Below, piece after piece: positions 34,230 to 47,515 of a stretch of 64,000 bases of DNA (position 1 is the stretch's first letter; every line of letters starts with the position of its first letter). The position numbers and the translations under genes were made by a program. The notes beneath the pieces were generated by a model. It searched no databases, was not told the DNA's origin, and was given only the letters and a program-made list of their open reading frames with translations. This stretch comes from Papilionanthe hookeriana x Papilionanthe teres (Eukaryota; Streptophyta; Magnoliopsida; Asparagales; Orchidaceae): NCBI GenBank assembly GCA_022702705.1, contig CM040429.1, forward strand, positions 108,291,943 to 108,355,942. The letters run 5' to 3'.

Positions 34230-35902
34230 TCAGAAAAATGTTACATCAGGAATTTGTTGAAGTAATTTCAGAGTGTAACGAGAATACTGTTCAAGTCGTG
34301 GTTTCAAAATTTTGTATTTGCCAGCAATTTGATTGATAATTAACTGGGAATCTCCGTAGATATCAATATTCTTAATTTCCATTAATATTGTCAATTCTAT
34401 ACCGGTTATGAGCGCTTCATATTCGGCTTCATTATTCGTGCATGGTTCTATTAAATAATAGGAAAAGGGCATCATCATTTTGTCCGGAGTAATGAAAATT
34501 AATCTTACTCCGGCTTTGCCTGGCATGATTGTTTGTTTATCTTTGTCTTTCCACGCAGATGATGCTCCGTCAAAGTAGAGTTCCCATCGTTGCATGCTAG
34601 AATCTTTTACTTCTGATATTTGTTCATCAGGTAGATCGTTGTTAAGGGGTGATCCTGCTGGAATTGGGTGTGCCGCTAAGAAATCTGCTAGGATTTGTCC
34701 TTTGATAGTGTGTAACGGTACAAATGTTATGTCAAATTGTAACAAGATCATTGCCCATCTTGCTAATCTCCCAGAAAGTGTCGGTTGTGTTATTAAATAA
34801 TGTAACGGGTTAACTCTTGAAATAAGAGTTACCTTATGAGAAAGCATATAATGTCTTAGCTTTTGAACTGCGAAGATCAAGGCCAAACAATGCTTGTCAA
34901 TTGTCGGATATTTTACTTCCGTTGGAACTAAACAACGACTCAAATAGTATAACGCATTCTCTTTTCCTTCATCATTTACTTGTGCTAGTAAAGCTCCAAG
35001 TGAATTGTCCAATGCCGCGGTATAAAGGATTAAAGGTTTTCCTAATACAGGGGCTACTAAGACAGGAGGGGTTGTCAGATATTGTTTAATTTCTTCTAAG
35101 GCATGCTGGCATTTTTCATCCCACACAAAATTGACATCCTTTCTAGTAAGGGCAGTAAGGGGTTGACATCTACCTGATAGATTGGAAATGAAACGTCGTA
35201 TATATGCTAATTTTCCTTGAAAGGATCTCAATTGAGTTAGATTTTTAGGAGGAGGCATATTTAGAATAGCTTCAATTTTGAGAGGATCAATTTTTATCCC
35301 ACGATGTCGAACTACAAATCCTAAAAATTTTCCTGAAGTGACACCAAAGGCGCACTTTAAAGGGTTCATTTTAAGATTATATCGTCGTAGTCGTTCAAAG
35401 ACAATTCTCAAATCGTATATATATGATCGTCTTTTTGTTTACTATTGATAACCAGATCGTCGACATAACATTCAACTTGATTATGTATTAGTTCATCAAA
35501 AATCTGTGTCATGGCTCTTTGATAGGTTGCACCGGCATTTTTTAGTCCAAATGGCATAACCTTATAACAATATATGCCCATGGGTGTTCGGAAAGCTGTA
35601 TTTACTTCGTCTTCCGAAAATATTTTTATTTGGTTATATCCTGATGATCCATCCATGAAAGAAAATATTGCATATTTTGATGTAATATCAACCATTAATT
35701 CAGGAATTGGTAAAGGAAATTCATCTTTTGGACATGCTTTGTTCAAGTCCCTGTAGTCTATGCTGACTCTTATTTGTCCATTTTTCTTTTTAATCGGCAC
35801 CACATCGGCTAGCCATGTTGGATAATTTTCTTCTCGTATGAAGTCGACCTCTATCAATTTCTCGACTTCCGCAATGACTTGTTGCTCTATTTCGACACGC
35901 AT
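34230..35902 (-). pseudogene. Tat reverse transcriptase, degenerate RNase H and second RNase H
   Basis: 35408..35902 carries RT: IREENYPTWLADVVPIKKKN, DYRDLNKACPKDEFPLP, FMDGSSGYNQI, FRTPMGIYCYKVMPFGLKNA, YVDDLVI (catalytic). A frameshift at about 35410 separates it from 34230..35411, which continues with the RT thumb (NLKMNPLKCAFGV, GKFLGFVVRHRGI) and a first RNase H whose expected Asp is Ala (LYTAALD) and whose other acidic positions are also lost. After a linker comes the second, archaeal-type RNase H with LYFDGASS, NNEAEYEAL and YGDSQLII, so its catalytic Asp-Glu-Asp set is intact. This RT-RNH-aRNH order marks Tat elements, in which the second RNase H is thought to be the active one. Retains long open frames but cannot yield one polyprotein. 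Confidence 0.95.
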
Positions 35903-35988
35903 CCTCCTTGAGCTTGTTTAATCGGGTTTATGATTTGGTCTATCCCGAGTTTATGGATCGCGACTTCGGAGATAAACCAGGCATTTCG

Positions 35989-37367
35989 TCATAAGTCCAA
36001 GCAAAACAGATTTTTATATTCCATCAACAATCGAGTAATGTCTTTTACTTCCTCATCATTAAGGAATGAACTAATAAAAGTCGGTTTTGGATTTTCATTA
36101 GTTCCTAAATTTATTTCTTTTAGTTCATCAATTGTCAATTTAATTTCTTCTTCCAACTCCGGGGGAGCATTTTCAATTGGAAGATCACGCAATGATTCGG
36201 AATCACATTCTTCTCGTGACGATCAAACAAAATTGTGTATCATCTAATGGTCCCAAAATTCCAAATCCAACACCTTTTTAGAGTTAGAATTTCGTTTATT
36301 ATCATTCCACATTTGTTCAATGAAATGCGGTTGTTTTGAAGACCATTGTTTGAGCATTAAACTATTTTGAATGAATTTTCGTGCCCAAGGAGAATACAAC
36401 TCAAAAAGAATTTTCATTGATTGTGGAAGATTTTCATCTTCTATTTTTACATCATTTTTAGTACAAGAAGAAGTAGAGCCAAGTCTAAACTTAATTGGAT
36501 TTTTGTCATCATTATATACTTCTTTGACTATTAGATTCTCAATCTTAGCTGTGGAGATTGGAGTTAGAGTCATAGAATGTATATAATGATTAATTTTGTC
36601 ATACATAGATTCAAATTGTTTCTCTTTATCTTCTTCTTCTAGAGATATTTTGAATCGAGGTTCCTTTCGCAACCACGGATGTCGTTTCTTCTTCGGAATC
36701 CAGGTGGATTTTGAACTTCAGTGGTTTCTTCATTGTGACAATTGGATCTTCTCTCCCTCGTCCTCGTCCTCGTCCTCGGCCTCGACCTCGAGTGCGAGTC
36801 TGACGGAAATTAGTTTCTTTTGTCTTTATTGAAGAAAAATCCTTTTCATTTATTTTCTTTTCTTTGTTCTTTTCTTCCATATTTACCATTGTCTCTTTGG
36901 AAGATATTGTTTTATTTATAGGAGCATAATATGTTGCAGCTTCATGTATACTGATTTCATGGATTGAAAATGGTTGCAGATCTCCTATAATACGAAATTC
37001 TTGTACTTTTCGTAAATATTTGATACATTGATGTAATGAAGATGGTACCATTTTATATTCATGGAGCCATGGTCTGCCAAGTAAGGCATTAAAAGAGGTA
37101 TGAAACTTTGTCATTGTTGCCAAGCTCGGCTATTTTTAAGAGCAATGTTATTGATCCAAGGGCCCGTTCTCCTTGTTGATTGAATCCTCTTAACATCATT
37201 GTATCCCTTGATAGTTGAGAGGCATCAATGTCTAAGTATGCAAGAGTTCTCGCATTCATAATGTTGATTGAAGCACCCTGGTCAATAAGAACTCTCGAAA
37301 GTATCGTGTCATTGATGTTTACTGTAATATATAGTGGACGATTGTGTTCAGTTGTTCCGAGCAACAA
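35989..37367 (-). pseudogene. Tat protease and protease-RT spacer, broken
   Basis: 37089..37367 is the aspartic protease (RVLIDQGASINIM; Tat proteases vary at the residue after Asp, so DQG need not be inactive). 36626..37123 continues with FHTSFNALLGRPWLHEYK and SSLHQCIKYL, conserved in Ogre-like elements, then a low-complexity RTRGRGRGRGRG tract. 36244..36672 is an unassigned spacer. 35989..36192 has TIDELKEINLGTNENPKPTF, the conserved lead-in to RT. Frames overlap or break at each boundary. Confidence 0.88.
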
Positions 37368-37867
37368 GTCATTGTCGGAGAAGGTAATCTTTGTTGATTC
37401 CTCTAATGAGTAAGCTTCGTTTTGGGTAGTACTAGCAAGTTGAGTTAAGCAAATGTCGGGGTCGAAAGGGCCTCGATTAATGATTCTCTCATTTCTTTGG
37501 AAAGTATGAGAGCATCATAGATGCTTAATTTTGCAGCAATTTTCTCAAATGGGCCAAGACATTATAATCCACCTTGTTGTGAAGATCATCCTTATTTCCT
37601 TCGAAGTTCTGGGGTTATATTGGAGGAATGATCTTATCTGGTGTAATTATTTGTTTTTCTTTTTCTTGTGGAATTATCCTAGGAGGTAAGATTTTTCCAC
37701 TTCTCAAGTTAATTTCAACTATTTCTTCAGATTGATTATCCGATTCATTCGTTTCTGAATCCGAATATTCCAATATTATAGAAATCAGGAATTCCTTGTA
37801 GTTGAAGCATAGCAATGTCATTTACATTTTTTTCGTTGTCAGATTTTTCATTTTCATTTTCATTGTT

Positions 37868-39381
37868 CTAGTTGTCTTTAGATTGATCATATACGATTTG
37901 AGTATAGTCTATAGGGTTAGAATTCAAATGGTCACTCTCAGAAACATCGTCCAAAATAGACAAAATATAAGCAAAACTAGGATTGTTATTATTCATGATA
38001 GTAACAAGAAAGTCATACAAAGTTATTGGTTTGAGAATTTTTCGTCCTTCACCCGACATAACTATCCTAGTACAAGAGGAAAATGAACTAGAAGGTACAA
38101 AAGGAGTTGTAGCCCCTATACTTGGAAGATCTCTAATCATTTCCATTTTCTTGATTTTCTTTTTCTTTTCTTTCTTGGGAGATTTTGTAACTTGGTATTT
38201 AGCGAAGATCTGTTCAGAAATGCTATCCTTATTTTTAGGATTAAGTTTCTTTATCGAAATCATATTGACTGATCCCTTTTCAGGTTCTTTCAAGTATTCT
38301 TTCAGGATGACTATATTTCCATCTTTGAAATTATGCTCTAACGAGTCTTTGAAGACAAAACATTCTTCAATTTTATGTCCGAGCATCCTGTGATAAGGGC
38401 AATAATTAGGATTGTCCTTCATGTCAATTTCCGCCGGCCTTTTAGCTTCGGTAGCTTAAATTCGGTATTTTAAGCAAGCTACGAAATATTTTACTGACGG
38501 CTTCGTTTTAAATGAATATACTTTATTCATTCTCTCAACCATTGTTTTCGTTTCAGCTTGATATCGGGATTGGTTGTTGAGTTGTAATCGAGGTGATGTC
38601 TCGTGATGTCGAAGGATTTTGTCGTTGCTTCTTTTGCTCCGGTTGGATTTGCATCACCTGTTCGCCTTTTCTCGCAATATTCTCAGGTTTCTTTTCAAAA
38701 GTTTTGATAGTTTTTGTCTTTTCAGCTTTCTCCATTACACTCATCTGCTTAACCTCTTCCTGAAGATTGACAGCTTTACTAAGTAATTTTTCAAAAGTTT
38801 TATCGTAAATCCTTTAAGCATAAATGCTAAGCGACCATGGATATTTTTGAGCAGTATTCCAACAACATGTTCTTGTAACTGTGGCTCACATTTCATGCTT
38901 CGAGATTTCTCCAGCGTAAAATATAATCTACCAAGGTTTCTCCCGGTTTTTGTTTCTCCACCACCAAATCACCAACGAGTGGTATGATGTTGTGCTCCTG
39001 CAAAGCGTCGAATAAAAAGGCTTTCAAGCTCTACAAAGGTTTTGATGGATCCATCGGGAAGTTCCGCATACCGGCCGAAGGCAACTCCCGTGAGACTCGT
39101 TAACAAATTGTCGAAATAGGAGAGCATCATTTCCTCCAGCATTACAGCAGCTTACTCTAAAATGTGCTAGATGTTGTCGGGGATTACCCATTCCATCAAA
39201 CATTTTAAAGACGGGAGGATCAAAACCTTTAGGATATTGAACAAAATCAAATTCCTCTGGGTAGGGTCTACCCTTTGGAGTTAATGCTCCAGCTTTTGCC
39301 TGAGCCATTGTTTCTTTAATTTTTTGTTCCACTATTTTTGTAATATCCTTTTCTGGAGTTTCGTTATAAGGAGAATTCTAT
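37868..39381 (-). pseudogene. Tat gag, broken and missing its start
   Basis: 39024..39332 opens inside gag: GRPYPEEFDFVQYPKGFDPP, MFDGMGNPRQHLAHF. The capsid-like core continues in other frames to about 38850 (GVAFGRYAELPDGSIKTFVE, SMKCEPQLQEHVVGILLKNI). 37868..38422 contains CPYHRMLGHKIEECFVFKD, the zinc-binding segment used by Tat gag. The N-terminal portion and the leader are missing because sequence jumps from gag into LTR at about 39381. Between 37868 and 37367 lie acidic frames (37615..37821) that link to the protease. Confidence 0.88.
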
Positions 39382-40059
39382 TAAACCGGAGATTTCTATT
39401 TCGGGTTCTTTTAGATCTCCTATAGAAGCAAGCTTCTATAGTTAATTACATCTTAAACAATTTTCAATTGTTTAAGAAAACTTCTGATTAATGTTAATCA
39501 TTTATTTTCTAAGAATTTATTTTAAGGAGAGATGTACCCACTATCACTCCCGAATGCCGTTATATCATGTTATTGAATACTTTAGGTATTATGTCTAACC
39601 TAAAGGTTTTGGTTTTGTTTTTGTTGTCAATGTTGTTGTTTTGTTGAAAAGTTTCATGTTATATGTCTAACCTAAAAGTTTTGGTTTCGTTTTTGTTGTC
39701 AATGTCGTTGTTTTGTTGAAAAGTTTCAGGTTATATGTCTAACCTTAAAGTTTTGGTTTTGTTTTTGATCGCCTAGAATGTCGTCCTGCAAAACAGAGTT
39801 AGTACACCCCATAACATGTAAAGAAAATCTAAGCGAAATTTCTTGTTTTTCACCCTGCCAAGAAAACATTGTCAGAAATAATATCACAGAACATTCGGAT
39901 ATGTCTTGGATGTCAATTTATGTCAAATTATTTTGAAATATCAATTTTTTATTGATTATGTTGTTTTATCTTTGAAATGTCAAATTTTTTGTTGATTATG
40001 TCAGTTTTGGTTTAAAATGTTGAATTTATATTTTGGTTTTAAACTTAAATTCTGAATTA

Positions 40060-40850
40060 ACTTGAGTTCTTAAGTTAAAAGGTTTGAAATTAGATTCAAT
40101 ATTGATTGAATTAATTTGGGTTCATGTCCGGTTGAACCTAAATTAGATTCAATGTTGATTGAATCTATTTAACTTGAGTTCATGTATGTCTGAACTTAAG
40201 TTAAAATGTTTGAAATTAGATTCAATATTGATTGAATCGACTTGGGTTCGTGTACTGTCGAACCTAAGTTAGATTCAATGTTGATTGAATCTATTTAACT
40301 TGAGTTCATGTCTGTCTGAACTTAAGTTAAAAGGTTTGAAATTAGATTCAATATTGATTGAATTAACTTGGGTTCTTGTCTGGTTGAATCTAAGTTAGAT
40401 TTAATGTTGATTGAATCTATTTAACTTGAGTTCATGTTTGTCTGAACTTAAGTTAAAAGGTTTGAAATTAGATTCAATATTGAATTAAGTTGGATTCATG
40501 TCTGGTTGAACCTAAGTTAGATTTAATGTTGATTGAATCTATTTAACTTGAGTTCATGTTTGTCCGAACTTAAGTTAAAAGGTTTGAAATTAGATTCAAT
40601 ATTGATTGAATTGACTTGGGTTCATGTCCGGTTGAACTAAGTTAGATTCAATGTTGATTGAATCTATTTAACTCGAGTTCATGTTTGTCTGAACTTAAGT
40701 TAAAAGGTTTGAAATTAGATTCAATATTGATTGAATTAACTTGGGTTCATGTCTGGTTGAACCTAAGTTAGACATGAACCCAAGTTAGATTCAATGTTGA
40801 TTGAATCTATTTAACTTGAGTTCATGTCTGTTCGAACTTAAGTTAAAAGG
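40060..40850. repeat. Tandem array A' (right LTR)
   Basis: Same palindromic units as 20095..20905, but with TG or CA where the left copy often has CG (ttaacttgagtt against ttaactcgagtt). Confidence 0.85.
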
Positions 40851-41349
40851 TTTGGTTCAGAATAGCATTTAATTAAGTTTTAAGTCTTGTTTAAATAGGA
40901 CTTAAAGGTTAATCAAGTCTAATAAATTAGACTCAATTAAATTTACAGGCCATCTAAGTCCCTTTTAGATAAGACTTAAGTTTTAATTAAGTCTATTTAA
41001 AGTTAGACATAGACTTAGGATTGAACTTATGTTGGGTTTTAGTTTAGATTCAAGTTAGGTTGAACCTAAGGCTTAGGTTAGACTTAGGTTTATATCGTGT
41101 TAAACCTAAGTATGGTTTGACTTAAGTCTAATATGGGTTAGACTTAAGTTAGAGCTTTGGTTAGGTTCATGTCGGGTCGAACCTAAGTTTGGTTTGACTT
41201 GAGTCTAATGTGGGTTAGACTTAAGTTAAATTTTGAGTTTAGATTAAGTTAGGTTCAAGTCAGGTTGAACCTAAACTTAAGGTTGATTTTAGTTCAATGT
41301 GGGTTAAATTAAAATTTGATTTGAGTTTAAGTTTAGTTCAGTTTAGGTT

Positions 41350-43125
41350 AGGTTCAATATGGGTTAAACCTAAAGTTTTATTATAAGTTAGGCTCAATGT
41401 GGGTTGAACCTAAGGTTTAGGTTAACTTGAGTTCAAGTTAGATTGGACTTAAGTTAGGTTAGGTTTAAATTAGGTTCAATGTGGGTTGAACCTAAGGTTT
41501 AGGTTAACTTGAGTTCAAATTAGATTGGACTCAAGTTATGTTTAAGTTTAGGTTAGGTTCAATGTGGGTTGAACCTAAGGTTTAGGTTAACTTGAGTTCA
41601 AGTTAGATTGGACTCAAGTTAGGTTAGGTTTAGGTTAGGTTCAATATGGGTTGAACCTAAGGTTTAAGTTAACTTGAGTTCAAGTTAGATTGGACTCATG
41701 CTAGGTTAGGTTTAAGTTAGGTTCAATGTGAGTTGAACCTAAGGTTTAGGTTAACTTGAGTTCAAGTTAGATTGCACTCAAGTGAGGTTAGGTTTAAATT
41801 AGGTTCAACGTTGGTTGAACCTAAGGTTTAGGTTAACTTAAGTTCAAATTAGATTGGACTCAAGTTATGTTTAAGTTTAGGTTAGGTTCAATGTGGGTTG
41901 AACCTAAGGTTTAGGGTTAACTTGAGTTCAAGTTAGATTGGACTCAAGTTAGGATAGGTTTAAGTTAGGATCGATGTGGGTCGAACTCATGGTTTAGGTT
42001 AACTTGAGTTCGAGTTAGATTGGACTCGAGTTAGGTTATGTTTAAGTTAGGTTCAATGTGGGTCGAACCTGGGTTTAGGTTAACTCGAGTTCAAGTTAGA
42101 TTGGACTCAAGTTAGGCTAGTTTTAGAGTTAGGTTCAATGTGGGTCGAACCTAAGGTTTAGGTTAACTTGAGTTCGAGTTAGATTGGACTTAAGTTAGGT
42201 TAGGTTTAAATTAGGTTCAATGTGGGTCGAACCTAAGGTTTAGGTTAACTTGAGTTCAAATTAGATTGGACTCAAGTTATGTTTAGGTTTAGGATAGGTT
42301 CAATGTGGGTTGAACCTAAGGTTTAGGTTAACCTGAGTTCAAGTTAGATTGGACTCTAGTTAGGTTAGGTTCAGGTTAGGTGCAAATGGGTTGAACCTAA
42401 GGTTTAAGTTAACTTGAGTTCAAGTTAGATTGGACTCAAGCTAGGTTAGGTTTAAGTTAGGTTCAATGTGGGTTGAACCTAAGGTTTAGGTTAACTTGAG
42501 TTCAAGTTAGATTGGACTCAAGTTAAGTTAGGTTTAAATTAGGTTCAACGTGGGTTGAACCTAAGGTTTAGGTTAACTTGAGTTCAAATTATATTGGACT
42601 CAAGTTATGTTTAAGTTTAGGTTAGGCTCAATGTGGGTTGAACCTAAGGTTTAGGTTAACTTGAGTTCAAGTTAGATTGGACTCAAGTTAGGATAGGTTT
42701 AAGCTAGGTTCAATGTGGGTTGAACCTAAGGTTTAGGTTAACTTGAGTTCAAGTTAGATTGGACTCAAGTTAGGTTAGGTTTAAGTTAGGTTCAATGTGG
42801 GATGAACCTAAGGTTTAGGTTAACTTGAGTTCAAGTTAGATTGGACTCAAGTTAGGTTAGGTTTAGGTTAGGTTCAATGTGGGTTGAACCTAAGGTTTAG
42901 GTTAACATGAGTTCGAGTTAGATTGGACTCAAATTAGAATAGGTTTAAGTTAGGTTCAATGTGGGTTGAACCTAAGGTTTAGGTTAACTCGAGTTCGAGT
43001 TAGATCGGACTCGAGTTAGGTTAGGTTTAGGATAGGTTCAATGTGGGTCGAACCTAAGGTTTAGGTTAACTTGAGTTCAAGTTAGATTGGACTCAAGTTA
43101 GGATAGGTTTAAGTTAGGTTATGTT
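41350..43125. repeat. Tandem array B' (right LTR), about 82-bp unit
   Basis: Counterpart of 21390..23135, about 21 units. A CG-rich unit variant (gagttcgagttagatcgg) occurs at about 42980 as it does near the same relative place at 23000 in the left array. Confidence 0.88.
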
Positions 43126-43149
43126 GGACTTGGACTAAAAGGTTGGATT

Positions 43150-44205
43150 TGGGTCTAATTAAACCTTAGTTGATTAAGGGTTAATAATTAATTAAGTCTA
43201 ATGTAGTAGACTCAATTAGGATTTGTGTTTGATTAAGTCTTACTTAGTTAAGACTTAATAGTTTAATTAGGTCTAATGAGTTAGACTTAATTAAGGTTTA
43301 TGTTTGATTAAACCTTAGTTAGTTAAGGTCTAATGGTTTAATTAGGTATAATGGGTTAGACCTAATTAGGGTTTATGTTTGATTAAACCATTGTTAGTTA
43401 AGGTCTAATGGTTTAATTAGGTCTAATAGGATAGACCTAATTAGGGTTTATGTTTGATTAAACCTTAGTTAGTTAAGGTCTAATGGTTTAATTAGATCTA
43501 ATGGGTTAGACCTAATTAGGGTTTATGTTTGATTAAACCTTAGTTAGTTAAGGTCTAATGGGTTAGACCTAATTAGGGTTTATGTTTGATTAAACCTTAG
43601 TTAGTTAAGGTCTAATGGTTTAATTAGGTCTAATGGGTTAGACTTAATTAGAGTTTATGTTTGATTAAACCTTAATTAATTAAGGTCTAAAGGTTTAATT
43701 AGGTCTAATGGGTTAGACCTAATTAGGTTTTAAGTTTGATTAAACCTTAGTTAATTAAGGTCTAATGGTTTAATCAGCTCTAATGGGTTAGACCTAATTA
43801 GGTTTTAAGTTTGATTAAACCTTAGTTAGTTAAGGTCTAATGGTTTAATTAGGTCTAATGGGTTAGACCTAATTAGGGTTTATGTTTGATTAAACCTTAG
43901 TTAATTAAGGTCTAATGGTTTAACTAGGTCTAATGGGTTAGACCTAATTAGGTTTTAAGTTTGATTAAACCTTAGTTAGTTAAGGTCTAATGGTTTAATT
44001 AGGTCTAATGGGTTAGTCCTAATTAGGTTTTAAGTTTGATTAAACCTTAGTTAGTTAAGGTTTAATGGTTTAATTAGATGCTAATGGGTTAGACCTAATT
44101 AGAGTTTATGTTTGATTAAACCTTAGTTAATTAAGATGCTAATGGTTTAATTAGGTGCTAATGGGTTAGACTTCAATTAGATTTTAAGTTTGATTAAACC
44201 TAATG
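43150..44205. repeat. Tandem array C' (right LTR), about 75-bp unit
   Basis: Counterpart of 23160..24180 with cleaner units. Several carry the full 12-bp palindrome around a tggg loop. Confidence 0.88.
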
Positions 44206-44214
44206 TGTATGGAG

Positions 44215-45385
44215 GTTAATTAAGTTTAATATGTCTTTAAACTTAATTAAAGGTTTGATTTTGGTTAATTAGGTTTAATATGTCTTTAATCCTAATTAAA
44301 ATTTAATTTTTGTATTTAAACCTAATTTAAGTAAGGTTTAATTAATTAAGCTTAATTTATCTTTTAAACTTAATTAAAAGGTTTTATTTTGGTTAATTAA
44401 GTTTAATGTGTCTTTAAACTTAATTAAAATTTAATTTTATATTAAACCTAATTTAAGTAAGGTTTAATGGGTTAATTAAGCTTAATTTGTCTTTAAATTT
44501 AATTAAAAGGTTTAATTTTGGTTAATTAGGTTTTAATGTGTCTTTAAACTTAATTAAGATTTGATTTTTAAATTAAACCTAATTTTAATGGGTTAATTAA
44601 GTTAATTATGTCTTTAAACTTAATTAAAAAGGTTTAACTTTCATTAATTAAGTTTAATATGTCTTTAAACTTAATTAAGATTTAATTTTTATATTAAACC
44701 TAATTTAAGTAAGGTTTAATGGGTTAATTAAGTTTACTGTGTCTTTAAAATTAATTAAAAAGGTTTAATTTTGATTAGTTAAGTTTAATATGTCTTTAAA
44801 CTTAATTAAGATTTAATTTTTATATTAAACCTAATTTAAGTAAGGTTTAATGGGTTAATTAAGTTTATTATGTCTTTAAACTTAATTAAAAAGGTTTAAT
44901 TTTGATTAATTAAGTTTAATATGTCTTTAAACTTAATTAAGATTTAATTTTTATATTAAACCTAATTTAAGTAAGTTTTAATGGGTTAATTAAGTTTATT
45001 ATGTCTTTAAACTTAATTAAAAAGGTTTAATTTTGATTAATTATGTTTAATATGTTTTTAAACTTAATTAAGATTTAATTTTTATATTAAACCTAATTTA
45101 AGTAAGGTTTAATGGGTTAATTAAGCTTAATTTGTCTTTAAACTTAATTAAAAAGGTTTAATTTTGATTAATTAAGTTTAATATGTTTTTAAACTTAATT
45201 AAGATTTAATTTTTATATTAAACCTAATTTAAGTAAGGTTTAATGGGTTAATTAAGCTTAATTTGTCTTTAAACTTAATTAAAAGATTTAATTTTGGTTA
45301 ATTAAGTTTTAATGTGTCTTTAAACTTAATTAAGATTTAATTTTTATATTAAACCTAATTTAAGTAAGGTTTAATGGGTTTAAAT
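44215..45385. repeat. Tandem array D' (right LTR), about 130-bp unit
   Basis: Counterpart of 24180..25225, about one unit longer. Confidence 0.88.
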
Positions 45386-45389
45386 GTTA

Positions 45390-47515
45390 TTTTAAATTTA
45401 GTTAAGTCCAATTTGGTCATTTTAGACTTAAGTGAAGTTTTAGCATTAGTCTATCATAGTACTGAACCATTTTCAAACTTTGATTGTTGATGAAAATAGG
45501 TTAAATTTATAAAGGGTTATTTTTAGGAGTAAAATTATTTAATTAATAAAGAATTTTAACCCTAAATTTCAAAATACCATTCAAAATGATTTCTATGATT
45601 TAGAAATATTTTTCTTAGGATTATTGTCTGTTGCCCTATCATTTCTAGTCATTTGCATTTTTATTTTTCTTAATTTTCAATTTTAATAATTATTATCTGA
45701 AATAATTACAAAGAAACTTGAAAATTAAAGTAAAGTGTCTTAGACATGTTTTCTGTCCTTGGAAAAATTATGGAAGGTTCCTAAGAACATAAAGATAAAT
45801 GCCTCAAAGTTTCATAATTTTTTGATTTATAAATAATTTTTAATAATTAAAGTACTTCATAGAGTATTTAATTAATTAAAAATTAAATACAGAGAATAAA
45901 ATTATGATTTTGGTCTCATAATTTTCTCCTCTTTAAGAGCTTTCCAGAAGTATTTTTATCATATTTTTGTGACATCTAAATAGAAAGATATTGATTTTTG
46001 AAGTTTTTAAGGTTTTATGGAATTTTTATAATTTCCCGCCGCCAAACTCACCGCCGTTCGACGCGTGTCCTCGTACGCTTCGAACGAGCGGGAGGATCCA
46101 CTGCGGGGATCCGAACACTAGACACCGCGTGGGAGAGATCAGCGCCGTCCGTTCCTAAAACGTGGGATCGGACGACGGAGAAAATTCGGCCAAAAATCCG
46201 AAAATTCTGGAACCATTAAACTTCAAACATCAATATCTCACTCATTTCTTGATGAAATTGAGTGATTATTTTTTTAAAATGATCATCTGGATGAGAAGTA
46301 TCCATCCATATGGTGATGATACACTTCTGGGCTAGTATAACACATGATCTATCGAAAATACGATTTATTTTGTAAAGAAAAATTTCATACCTTTGCCACA
46401 AGCAAATCAAGCTAGATCAGATCTTATGGTTGCCTTCTAGGACTCCAATGGAAGGTTATTGCTGCAGCAATTTGATCCAGAAGTCGGGCTTAGGGAGGAA
46501 TTTTGAAAAAGTACCTAATTTGGGGCTGTTTTTGAAATTTGATCAAATTGGCTCAAATAGACTCAAACTATGGCTTGGATTTGATCCTAAAAGATTGTTG
46601 AGACTCTTAGGAAGAGTTTTTATGTTGGGAGCAGGTGGATTTGGGCAGCCTATAGTTCTCCCTAAATTTTTTTCTTCTCCTTTGCTAGGCTCGGTTTGGG
46701 CTTCTTTTATAGCCAAGGGGAGGCCATGGCTAAGTTTTGGTTGATCTAGGGGAGTAGTTAACTCCTCTATTAGTTCATTGGAGGGGAAATTCGGCTAAGG
46801 ATAGGCATTGATGCTTCTCCCTAAGTTTTCCATGACGAATCTCATTGCTTTGGCTCTCCCCCATTGGCTCATGCAAGAGGTGTTTTGTGAGCTGTCCTTA
46901 CACCTCCTAATGAGCTTACACGTCATCTCTTAAGCTTGGAAAATGGTAACACACAAGCTCATCCCTCATCATTGCTTCTAACCATGGTAGGGGGGTTTCA
47001 TGCATGGTTTTCCTTCCATTGGGTGGCTTGGGAGGTGGGAGGTGAGGCCTCATGTTGGCAGGCCACCTCATGGCTAAATGAAGCCTAGGGTGAAGGAGGA
47101 AGAGACACCTCACCCCATGCATCATGATGGGTGTTAACCCATGGTTAAATTAGTTTAAAATGGGTTTAATTATGTGTTAGTTAAGCCTTAAGATGGGTTT
47201 AGCCTAACTAATAATGAGGAGGCTATGTGTCATTTAATTTCTTTTTTAATTTCCATTTTAAAATTGTTGGAAAATGTTTTGTTAATCAATTTATTAATTG
47301 AAAATAATTTCAATTTAATTAATTGATTAATTTTATCATTTTTGTCATTTTATGATTTTAATTTAATTTTCATTTTAATAAATTATGTCATTTAATTAAA
47401 ATGTTGAAAATTAAATCATTAATCATTTTAATTATTCAAAATAATTTTGAAATTAATTATTTGATTAATTTTGTTGTTTTTATTTCATTTTTATCTATTT
47501 TAATCAAAATAGATA
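45390..47515 (-). promoter_or_regulatory. Unique block of right LTR with predicted promoter
   Basis: Counterpart of 25230..27400. On the minus strand: TATAAAAG at 46704..46711, predicted start near 46675, donor-like AAAG|GTATGA at 46391/46390, and AATAAA near 46364..46369. Being in the 5' LTR, this copy would drive element transcription. Motif-based only. Confidence 0.5.

Noticed and set aside
35574..38393. Forward-strand frames opposite gag-pol
   Set aside because: They are shadows of the minus-strand retrotransposon genes.
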